Shown one piece after another: positions 1 through 5,583 of a DNA stretch of 9,060 nucleotides; the first letter of the stretch is position 1, and each line of letters begins with the position of its first letter. The notes beneath the pieces were generated by a model, which saw only the letters and a list, made by a program, of their open reading frames with translations, was not told the origin of the DNA and ran no database searches. The stretch comes from DASQGA01 sp035535315 (GTDB lineage: Bacteria > Actinomycetota > Thermoleophilia > Gaiellales > Gaiellaceae). The stretch lies in assembly GCA_035535315.1 (NCBI GenBank), contig DATLQD010000072.1, forward strand, positions 1-9,060, read 5' to 3'. Position numbers and translations under genes: made by a program.

Positions 1-290
1 GGCGGCAGGTGACCGTGCTCCCCCGCCATGAGCGCCTCGTGGTCGCGTACGAGCCGGTGTGGGCTATCGGGACGGGGAAGACCGCGACGCCCGAGCTCGC
101 ACAGGAAGCCCATGCCTTCATCAAAAGCCTCCTCGACGCCCCGGTTCTGTACGGCGGCTCCGTGAAGCGCGAGAACGCCGAGGAGCTTCTCTCTCAACCC
201 GATGTCGACGGCGCCCTGGTGGGCGGCGCCTCGCTCGACGTCGAGTCCTTCGCGGCGATTTGCGAGACGGCGAGCCGTATCCGCTCGTAG
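1..290 (+). CDS. tpiA: Triosephosphate isomerase, C-terminal part (5' end outside window)
   Basis: Interconverts dihydroxyacetone phosphate and glyceraldehyde-3-phosphate in the cytoplasm (glycolysis/gluconeogenesis). The open frame enters from the left edge (first full codon at 3) and stops at TAG 288-290; the GTG at 9 is internal, not the start. Visible family signatures: VVAYEPVWAIGTGK, with the catalytic glutamate encoded at 51-53 followed by the mobile loop 6; YGGSV at 150-164; and the phosphate-binding LVGGASL around 216-236. The segment between GTGK and YGGSV is about 23 residues, against about 32 in E. coli TIM, so the helix before strand 7 is shortened. The stop lies inside the next gene, gpmI, on the same strand, as expected for a glycolytic operon. 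Identity is near certain; only about 95 residues of a roughly 250-residue protein are present. Confidence 0.96.
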   Translation, partial: RQVTVLPRHERLVVAYEPVWAIGTGKTATPELAQEAHAFIKSLLDAPVLYGGSVKRENAEELLSQPDVDGALVGGASLDVESFAAICETASRIRS

Positions 291-1744
291 CGCTCGTCGT
301 CCTCGACGGCTGGGGGTGCGCGGCCCAGGGGCCGGGGAACGCGGTCGAGCTCGCCGCTACACCCGTTTTCGACGCCGTCTGGGCGGGCTATCCGCACACG
401 ACGCTCGCTGCATCCGGCCGCGCAGTAGGCCTCCCAGACGGGCAGATGGGGAACTCGGAGGTCGGCCACCTCACGATCGGAGCGGGGAGGGTGGTGCCCC
501 AGGATCTCGTACGCGTCAACGACGCAATCGCGGACGGGTCGTTCTTGGAGAACGAGGCTCTGGTCGGCGCTTTCCGCCGGGCGCAGGAGCAGGGAGGAAA
601 CGTGCACTTGCTCGGGCTTGTCTCCTACGGCGGCGTCCACTCGCACATCGACCACCTCCGGGCCCTGCTCGAGCTCGAGCGGCGCAGGGGGACGGAGGCG
701 CGGACGTTCGTGCATGCCTTCACGGACGGGCGGGACGTCTCACCGCATGCGGCGGCATCCGATCTGGCTGAGCTCGTGGGCGAAGGCACCCACATCGCTA
801 CGGTCGTTGGCCGCTACTACGCGATGGACCGCGACAATCGGCCCGAGCGCACGGAGCGCGCCATCGCGGCGATCGTGCGGGGTGAGGGAACGCGCGCGGA
901 TGACCCGGTTGCCGCGCTCCGGGCGAGCTACGAGGCCGGGATCACCGACGAGTTCATCGAACCGGTCGTTCTTCCCTACCCACGCTTCGACCCGGCCAAC
1001 GACGCCGCCGTCTTCTTCAACTTCCGCCCGGACCGGGCCAGGCAGCTCTCGGAGCGCCTCCTCGAAGCCGGCGCCGACCTCACGACCATGACTCGCTACC
1101 GCGAGGACTTCGACTGCCCCGTGGCCTTCACTGAGCGTGTCGTCGACCAGACGCTGGCCGAGGTCCTCGCCGCGCAAGGCGCGCGGCAGCTTCATCTGGC
1201 CGAGACTGAGAAATACGCTCACGTCACGTACTTCTTCAACGGGGGGGAGGAGCAGGAATGGGAGGGCGAGACCCGCATCCTCGTCCCGTCCCCTCGAGAC
1301 GTGGCCACCTACGACCTGAAGCCCGAAATGTCAGCGGCGGAGGTCGAGCGGCAGTTCGAGGAGAGGGTTGGCGACGGCTATCGCTTCGCGATCGTGAACT
1401 TCGCCAATCCTGACATGGTCGGTCACACGGGGGTCATTCCAGCGGTCGTGCGTGCGGTCGAGACCGTCGACGCCTGCCTCGGGCGACTGGTCGCGAAGGT
1501 CGAGGAGCTCGGCGGCGCCTGTCTCATCACGGCCGACCATGGCAACGCGGAGCAGATGCTCGAGAGCGACGGCACGGGCCCCCACACCGCGCACACGACC
1601 AACCCGGTGCCGCTGGTCGTCACGGTCGCCGGGGCTTCGCTTCGCGAGGGCGGCTCCCTCTCCGATCTCGTCCCGACCTGTCTCGACCTGCTCGGAATCC
1701 CTGCTCCGGACGCGATGACCGGAAAGACCCTGCTGGTCGGCTGA
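260..1744 (+). CDS. gpmI: 2,3-bisphosphoglycerate-independent phosphoglycerate mutase
   Basis: Cofactor-independent, Mn-dependent interconversion of 3- and 2-phosphoglycerate; cytoplasmic, alkaline phosphatase superfamily. With the TTG start at 260 the protein is 494 residues (family about 510). Catalytic set is complete: D16 in LDGWG, nucleophile S66 in NSEVGH, H127 in HSHIDH, D156/R158 in DGRD, R191 in the AMDRDNR block, R256 and R259 in FRPDR, K318 in EKYAHVTYFFNGG, D385 and H389 in NPDMVGHTG, D426/H427 in TADHGNAEQM, H445 in HTAHTTNP. Start choice: the frame is open much further upstream, but that part is the tpiA shadow; TTG 260 is the only ATG/GTG/TTG-type codon just before VALVVLDGWG. 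It overlaps tpiA by 31 nt, implying cotranscription and probable translational coupling; no convincing Shine-Dalgarno is seen, so the exact start is less certain than the function. Confidence 0.96.
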   Translation: MRDGEPYPLVALVVLDGWGCAAQGPGNAVELAATPVFDAVWAGYPHTTLAASGRAVGLPDGQMGNSEVGHLTIGAGRVVPQDLVRVNDAIADGSFLENEALVGAFRRAQEQGGNVHLLGLVSYGGVHSHIDHLRALLELERRRGTEARTFVHAFTDGRDVSPHAAASDLAELVGEGTHIATVVGRYYAMDRDNRPERTERAIAAIVRGEGTRADDPVAALRASYEAGITDEFIEPVVLPYPRFDPANDAAVFFNFRPDRARQLSERLLEAGADLTTMTRYREDFDCPVAFTERVVDQTLAEVLAAQGARQLHLAETEKYAHVTYFFNGGEEQEWEGETRILVPSPRDVATYDLKPEMSAAEVERQFEERVGDGYRFAIVNFANPDMVGHTGVIPAVVRAVETVDACLGRLVAKVEELGGACLITADHGNAEQMLESDGTGPHTAHTTNPVPLVVTVAGASLREGGSLSDLVPTCLDLLGIPAPDAMTGKTLLVG

Positions 1745-1753
1745 AGGTCGTCT

Positions 1754-1759
1754 TATACT
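1754..1759 (+). promoter_or_regulatory. Putative -10 box of the sigma factor gene (leaderless transcript)
   Basis: TATACT (5 of 6 to TATAAT) lies 8 nt before the GTG start at 1768, so transcription would begin at about the start codon. No Shine-Dalgarno is in range: the only purine-rich stretch, GAAGG at 1743-1747, is 20 nt upstream. No good -35 hexamer is seen at 16-18 nt spacing. A leaderless mRNA is therefore the best reading, but it is inferred. Confidence 0.45.
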
Positions 1760-1767
1760 TCCATTAC

Positions 1768-2349
1768 GTGTCGCTCGAGCAGCCCGACCTGGCAATCCTC
1801 CGTAAGGCACAGGCAGGTGATGAGCGAGCCTTCTCGATCATCCACCGGGCCTACGAGGTACCGATTTACAACTACGTGCTCCGGATGGTCGGCGACCGTG
1901 CGCTCGCCGAGGACCTCACCCAGGACATCTTCCTCAGGATCTACCAGGGGCTGGCCGGATTCTCGTTGCGATGCCGCTTCACGACATGGCTCTTTCAGGT
2001 CGCCAAGAACCGGGTTCTCGACGAGCTGCGAGCCCGCGAGCGCAAGCCTCAGTCCGCGGTGACACTCGACGACATGCCGCAGCTCGATGTGGTCGACCAG
2101 CCGTTCGAGCGCATCGAGGCGATCGACGCCGTCTGGCGCGCGGTCGCGAAGCTGAACCCGGACCTGAAGATGGCACTCCTGCTCCGGGACGTGGTGGGCC
2201 TCTCCTACACCGAGATCGGGGACTCCCTCGAGATCACGCTGTCGACGGTGAAGTGGCGGATCTACAAGGCGCGGGAGGAAGTGCAGGTCGCCCTGGCCCG
2301 CGAGGGCATCAGCGAGTACGCCGACAGCCAGGACGCGGCCCGGCTCTAA
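1768..2349 (+). CDS. ECF-family RNA polymerase sigma factor (sigma-70 group 4)
   Basis: A 193-residue sigma factor that should direct RNA polymerase to a dedicated promoter set. Region 2 spans about residues 25-95, with the core-binding/-10 motif DLTQDIFLRIY (49-59) and FTTWLFQVAKNRVLDELR (71-88); a short acidic linker follows; region 4 spans about 128-175, with its helix-turn-helix in LSYTEIGDSLEITLSTVKWR (145-164), which reads the -35 element. There is no extra C-terminal domain and region 3 is absent, as usual for ECF factors. The GTG at 1768 gives the usual short N-terminus (DLAILRKAQAGDERAF) and sits 23 nt after gpmI. No recognisable anti-sigma factor (no zinc-binding ZAS motif or single-pass protein) adjoins it; the next gene is a lipoprotein with an ECF-like promoter, a candidate target or partner. 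Which ECF group it belongs to cannot be settled by eye. Confidence 0.95.
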   Translation: MSLEQPDLAILRKAQAGDERAFSIIHRAYEVPIYNYVLRMVGDRALAEDLTQDIFLRIYQGLAGFSLRCRFTTWLFQVAKNRVLDELRARERKPQSAVTLDDMPQLDVVDQPFERIEAIDAVWRAVAKLNPDLKMALLLRDVVGLSYTEIGDSLEITLSTVKWRIYKAREEVQVALAREGISEYADSQDAARL

Positions 2350-2360
2350 CCGAACGCTGC

Positions 2361-2384
2361 GAGCCGTCGGAACGTTCCGGGCTC
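2361..2384. repeat. Palindrome between sigma factor and lipoprotein genes
   Basis: A perfect 12-bp palindrome, CGGAACGTTCCG (2368-2379), is flanked by the complementary arms GAGCC (2361-2365) and GGCTC (2380-2384), with two unpaired bases (GT) on the left. It could form an RNA hairpin (terminator or attenuator, but no U-tract follows) or be a protein-binding operator. Each half also spells GGAAC, the classic ECF -35 core, once on each strand. Confidence 0.6.
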
Positions 2385-2397
2385 GATGACGGTCAGA
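2369..2397 (+). promoter_or_regulatory. Putative ECF-type promoter of the lipoprotein gene
   Basis: GGAACGT at 2369-2375 followed after 16 nt by GTCAGA at 2392-2397 resembles the sigma-E type consensus GGAACTT-N15-19-GTCNAA. The expected transcription start falls at about the ATG at 2403, so the mRNA would be leaderless. This explains why the purine run AGAAGG (2395-2400) is only 2 nt from the ATG, too close to serve as a normal Shine-Dalgarno. The encoded sigma factor just upstream is the obvious candidate to use it. Motif-based inference only. Confidence 0.4.
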
Positions 2398-2402
2398 AGG
2401 AC

Positions 2403-3320
2403 ATGCGAAAGCTCGTTCTGGCGATCCCAGCCTGTCTGCTTGTCCTCGTTTTCTCCGCATGCGGCACGGGCGAACCGGGCACTGCGGAGGTTAGTTCGCC
2501 CACTGCATCCGTACCCACTCACGCTCCTGTCTACGAAGCCGACACGACGGTCCTCGAGCAGCGCGGCCAGACTCCCTTTCCGAAGCACGGCCCGATGCTG
2601 TGTTTGGGGGCGATGGCCATGTCGTATCCGCCGCAGTGCGGCGACGTGCCGATCGCGAACTGGGACTGGGGCGCGGTCGGGGGCGAGGAGACGGCGAGCG
2701 GGGCGTCGTGGGGCCAGTACCACGTCGTGGGCACGTACGACGGCGAGACCTTCAGGGTGACCGACGTGGGACCAGACGGGGATGATCCATCCCAGTTCGG
2801 GAGTGAGGTCGACTTCTCGAGCCCGTGTCACGAGCCGGCAGGCGGCTGGGTCCTGCCCGACACGAAGCAGGCGACGCAGCAGGAGGCGAGCGGCGCAAGC
2901 GCGTATGCCGAGTCTCAGCCGGACATCGTCAACTCGTGGGTCACGCATTTCGACCCGAGCAACGCCGGCGACACCGAGCTCGACGAGTTCGATCCGGTTA
3001 TCTTCAACGCGGTCTTCACGGGTGACGTCGAGCGCCACGAGGCGGAGATCCGCAAGCGCTGGCCGGGGCCCCTCTGCGTCGTCGAGGGAGAGGGCCCGAC
3101 GAAGCGGGAGCTGAGTCGACTTCGCACCGAGGCCGAGGCATACGTGACCGACGGGCTGAGGCTCCAGATGCTGGGGTCGAGCGCGGACGGAGTCGAGCCG
3201 GTGATCGAGATCGAGGTCGTCGCCGACCCCGAGGGCGCAGCGCAAGCGGCCCTCGACGCCAGCTGGCCGGGGCTCGTACGCCTCTTCCCGGTGCTCCGCC
3301 CGGTCGAGGCCTCGCGCTAG
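2403..3320 (+). CDS. Predicted secreted lipoprotein of unknown function
   Basis: A 305-residue protein with a type II signal peptide: MRK, a hydrophobic stretch (4-17) and a lipobox VFSAC with the lipidation cysteine at C20 (F at -3 is allowed but less common). A low-complexity Ser/Thr/Pro tether follows (about 21-45). The mature domain has four cysteines (C67, C79, C142, C225), which could form two disulfides outside the membrane. Distinctive segments are LCLGAMAMSYPPQCGDVP, a Trp-rich NWDWGAVGG, WGQYHVVGTYDG, PCHEPAGGW, and a later ERHEAEIRKRWPGPLCVVEGE block. I associate this combination with a family of uncharacterised actinobacterial lipoproteins but know no function. The C-terminal 50 residues (EPVIEIEVVADPE to LFPVLRPVE) look like a small alpha/beta element. 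It starts 53 nt after the ECF sigma gene and is convergent with the next gene, 12 nt away. Possible roles (surface sensor, stress-regulon product) are inference from position only. Confidence 0.8.
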   Translation: MRKLVLAIPACLLVLVFSACGTGEPGTAEVSSPTASVPTHAPVYEADTTVLEQRGQTPFPKHGPMLCLGAMAMSYPPQCGDVPIANWDWGAVGGEETASGASWGQYHVVGTYDGETFRVTDVGPDGDDPSQFGSEVDFSSPCHEPAGGWVLPDTKQATQQEASGASAYAESQPDIVNSWVTHFDPSNAGDTELDEFDPVIFNAVFTGDVERHEAEIRKRWPGPLCVVEGEGPTKRELSRLRTEAEAYVTDGLRLQMLGSSADGVEPVIEIEVVADPEGAAQAALDASWPGLVRLFPVLRPVEASR

Positions 3321-3332
3321 CGAGCCAGAGCG

Positions 3333-4061
3333 CTACACGCCGTGCTCGAGCCGAGCGGCCAGCGTCTCCGGCAGCCCGCGCTCACGAATCTCCTCCTGCG
3401 TGCGCTCGACTGGATACCTGACGCGGTTGAAGGTTGCCCGACCGGCGGCGAGGTCTAGCGCGAGCCAGGCGGCACGCGGGTCCCCATCTCGCGGCTGGCC
3501 GACCGATCCCGGGTTCAGGAGCCAGCGCCGGTCACCGAGGTCGACCTCCGTGCCGGCCGGCGCGTGGTCGAGCTCCGCCCCATCGCCGTCGACGCTGAAC
3601 GTGAGCGGTGCGTGGCTGTGTCCGACCAGAATGATGGGCGCCTCGGTGGCCTCGAGCGCGGCCAGCGCGACGGCCGGGGAGAGCACGTATTCCCACACGG
3701 GGTCCCGCGGGCTCGCGTGGTAGAGCTCGGCGCCTGGGCGCGTCGCGGAGGGGCTGAGCGAGGCCAAGAAGGTCGCCGTCTCCGGTTCGAGCACGCTGCT
3801 GGTCCACCGGGCCGAGAGCGCCGCGTCGGGCTGGAAGAAGTCGAGGTCGAGCTCGCCGAGCGCAGCCAGGTCGTGATTCCCGACGAGCGCGACGTCCAGC
3901 CGCCCGGCGACATGTTCGTAGCAGCGATTGGGGCGCGGCCCGTACCCTACGAGGTCACCGAGGAACCAGAGCTCGTCGAACGGCTCGGCGTCGATCGCCT
4001 CGAGCACGGCGTCGAGGGCGTGGAGATTTCCGTGGATGTCAGAGAGGACGGCGACGCGCAC
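3333..4061 (-). CDS. Calcineurin-like metallophosphoesterase (YfcE/MJ0936-type)
   Basis: A 242-residue cytoplasmic dimetal phosphoesterase. All family motifs are present: D8 and H10 in LSDIHGN, D36 in GDLVGYGP, N62/H63 in GNHD, H115 in ELYHASPRD, H148 and H150 in GHSH, and the closing NPGSVGQPRDG (183-193). Relatives act on phosphodiesters or phosphomonoesters; the physiological substrate is not predictable from the sequence. The GTG start (4059-4061) leads directly into the first beta strand (MRVAVLSDIHGN), so little upstream sequence can be coding. No Shine-Dalgarno is evident; TAAGGT on the minus strand (4079-4074), 12 nt upstream, is a weak -10 candidate and would give a near-leaderless mRNA. 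It is divergent from the M48 protease gene (30 nt between start codons) and convergent with the lipoprotein gene. Confidence 0.94.
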   Translation of the reverse strand: MRVAVLSDIHGNLHALDAVLEAIDAEPFDELWFLGDLVGYGPRPNRCYEHVAGRLDVALVGNHDLAALGELDLDFFQPDAALSARWTSSVLEPETATFLASLSPSATRPGAELYHASPRDPVWEYVLSPAVALAALEATEAPIILVGHSHAPLTFSVDGDGAELDHAPAGTEVDLGDRRWLLNPGSVGQPRDGDPRAAWLALDLAAGRATFNRVRYPVERTQEEIRERGLPETLAARLEHGV

Positions 4062-4081
4062 GAGAGGCGCGCAACCTTAGC

Positions 4082-4086
4082 GAAGG
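4082..4086 (+). promoter_or_regulatory. Shine-Dalgarno deciding the M48 protease start
   Basis: GAAGG ends 5 nt before the GTG at 4092. The reading frame is open far upstream through the antisense metallophosphoesterase gene, so this site is the main argument for starting at 4092 rather than at an earlier GTG (4032). Confidence 0.55.
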
Positions 4087-4091
4087 CCCTC

Positions 4092-5303
4092 GTGGCCGTC
4101 CTGACGCTTGTCGTGTGGATCGTGGCGGGAGCCCTGTTGTGGCGGACGAAGGTTCCTCCCCTCGACCTCCCGAAGCTGGACCCGGAAGCCTTCTTCGGAG
4201 CTGCCCAGCTCGCGAAAATCGACGAGTACCGGCGCGTCACCAGGGGGCTCTTGCTGGGGTCGCTGGCCCTCGAGATCGCTGTTGTCGGGCTCTTTGTGGC
4301 GTTCGCGGGCTCCCTCGCGGCCAGGATGCGCCGCGTGGCTCGGGGAGCAGTGCGGACCGGAGTCGGAATCGGGCTCGCCGTGGTGCTCGCCGTCTGGTTG
4401 GCCGGGCTGCCTCTTTCCGCAGCGGGCCATTGGTGGGCGCGCCGCCACGATCTTTCCCGCCAGGGTTATGGAGGCTGGCTCGCCGACCAGGCTACGCAGC
4501 TCGGGATCCAGGCAGTCCTCGTTGCCATCGCCGTTGCGGGCGCGATGCTGCTCGCGCGGCGGCTCGGGCCCCGGTGGTGGCTGGCGGGTGCGCCCGCACT
4601 CGTCGGTCTCGCCGTCCTCTTCGTCGTGCTCCAGCCGCTCGTCGTCCAGCCGCTTACGAACCGCTTCCGGCCGCTCGAGGACCGAACCCTCGCGCGGGAG
4701 ATCGAGCGTCTCGCGGTCCGGGAAGGCGTCGACATCGACAAGGTGGAGATTGCGGACGCCAGCCGCCGCACGACGACGGCGAACGCCTACGTCGTCGGGA
4801 TCGGGCCGACGAGGCGCGTCGTCCTCTACGACACGATTCTGGACGGCCGGTTTCCGCGAGGCGAGCTGCTCGCGGTCGCGGCCCACGAGCTCGCGCATGT
4901 CGGGCGCAGGCACCTCTGGAAGGGCCTCGGATGGCTCGCGCTCCTCGCAGTCCCCGGCGTGTTTTTGCTCGCACGCGCGACCGAGAGGAAGGGAGGGCTC
5001 CGCGACCCCGCGGTCGTGCCGTTCGGCCTGCTGGTCGCGCTCCTGTTCTACCTCGGGACCCTGCCGCTCCAGAACCTCGTCTCGCGCCGCTACGAGGCAG
5101 AGGCGGATTGGCTCGCGCTCCAGGCGACCCGCGATCCGCAAAGCGCGATCGGCCTCGAGCGGCGCTTCGTCACGACGTCGCTGGCGGACCCGACCCCTCC
5201 TCGCTGGGTCACGCTCTGGTTCGGAACGCATCCGCCGGCGCTCGAGCGGATCGCGATGGCGCGGGCTTTTGGAATCAGCGCCCAGACTCGGGAAGGTTCC
5301 TGA
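4092..5303 (+). CDS. Integral-membrane M48 family zinc metallopeptidase (Ste24/CAAX protease-like)
   Basis: A 403-residue multi-pass membrane protease. The N-terminal half resembles the M48 N-terminal (CAAX prenyl protease 1) region; probable membrane segments lie at about 2-17, 52-73, 88-106, 136-155, 162-185, 277-295 and 309-327. The catalytic zinc site is complete: HELAH (H265, E266, H269) and the third ligand E335 in YEAEADWLAL with D339 of the ExxAD motif. The C-terminal THPPALERI (388-396 region) is also typical of M48. Bacterial members are thought to act in membrane-protein quality control; bacteria usually lack CAAX prenylation, so the yeast Ste24 substrate should not be assumed. GTG 4092 is chosen for its Shine-Dalgarno and because it places TM1 at the N-terminus. 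The 3' end overlaps the DUF3467 gene on the other strand by 29 nt. Confidence 0.94.
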   Translation: MAVLTLVVWIVAGALLWRTKVPPLDLPKLDPEAFFGAAQLAKIDEYRRVTRGLLLGSLALEIAVVGLFVAFAGSLAARMRRVARGAVRTGVGIGLAVVLAVWLAGLPLSAAGHWWARRHDLSRQGYGGWLADQATQLGIQAVLVAIAVAGAMLLARRLGPRWWLAGAPALVGLAVLFVVLQPLVVQPLTNRFRPLEDRTLAREIERLAVREGVDIDKVEIADASRRTTTANAYVVGIGPTRRVVLYDTILDGRFPRGELLAVAAHELAHVGRRHLWKGLGWLALLAVPGVFLLARATERKGGLRDPAVVPFGLLVALLFYLGTLPLQNLVSRRYEAEADWLALQATRDPQSAIGLERRFVTTSLADPTPPRWVTLWFGTHPPALERIAMARAFGISAQTREGS

Positions 5304-5565
5304 TGCCCTCCCTCGTCTCCCACTTCGACCAGCTGTCGTTCATCGCGTCGAGCAGCTCGCGCATGAAGCGCGGCGACAAGTTCACACGGCTGACGACCAC
5401 GCCGGGGACGTCGCCTTCCTCGACCTCGTGGTCGATCCGGGCGAACGTGATCGTGAACTCGTAGTCGGAGAAGCTGACGTTCGCAAAGTTCGCGTAGGTG
5501 CCCGCGAGGTTCGCCGGATCCAGGTGAATGTTGAGTTGGCGCTCGTCGTGGGCTTCATCTTCCAC
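5275..5565 (-). CDS. DUF3467 family protein
   Basis: A 96-residue protein of unknown function. From a GTG at 5563-5565 it reads MEDEAHDERQLNIHLDPANL, then TYANFANVSFSDYEFTITF and VVVSRVNLSPRFMRELLDAM, which match the DUF3467 pattern: a YAN(x)V strand, a yEFtidF strand, then RV-SP leading into an amphipathic helix that ends in a W-E segment. No signal peptide, membrane segment or catalytic motif is visible; a small cytoplasmic protein is likely. The frame is open to an ATG at 5679, but the extra 38 residues are basic and shadow argS, so GTG 5565 is preferred; it is also 8 nt after a TATATC -10-like element. It is divergent from argS (18 nt between start codons) and overlaps the M48 protease tail to tail. 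Family assignment is firm; function unknown. Confidence 0.9.
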   Translation of the reverse strand: MEDEAHDERQLNIHLDPANLAGTYANFANVSFSDYEFTITFARIDHEVEEGDVPGVVVSRVNLSPRFMRELLDAMNDSWSKWETREGIRNLPESGR

Positions 5566-5570
5566 GCCCC

Positions 5571-5576
5571 TACGAT
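5571..5576 (+). promoter_or_regulatory. Putative -10 box of argS
   Basis: TACGAT (4 of 6 to TATAAT, with the conserved first TA and final T) ends 7 nt before the argS ATG at 5584, placing the transcription start at about the start codon. No Shine-Dalgarno precedes the ATG. It overlaps the minus-strand -10 candidate at 5574-5579. No clear -35 is seen. Confidence 0.35.
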
Positions 5577-5579
5577 ATA
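5574..5579 (-). promoter_or_regulatory. Putative -10 box of the DUF3467 gene
   Basis: TATATC on the minus strand lies 8 nt before the GTG at 5565, the same spacing as TATACT before the sigma factor GTG, again implying a leaderless mRNA. It shares three bases with the argS -10 candidate on the other strand. No good -35 is visible. Confidence 0.4.
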
Positions 5580-5583
5580 GCCG

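Noticed and set aside
3311..3324. CTCGC-GCTA-GCGAG hairpin at the lipoprotein stop codon, possible bidirectional terminator
   Set aside because: Only a 5-bp stem with no T-tract on either strand; expected by chance in this GC content.
3564..4091. Upstream extension of the M48 protease frame
   Set aside because: It is antisense to the well-conserved metallophosphoesterase and shows no family similarity; GTG 4092 with a Shine-Dalgarno is a better start.
4077..5231. Long minus-strand open frame (384 codons) antisense to the M48 protease
   Set aside because: Composition is rich in Arg/Glu/Pro with no family motif; such antisense frames arise from the GC-rich third positions of the real gene, which has an intact zinc site and membrane segments.
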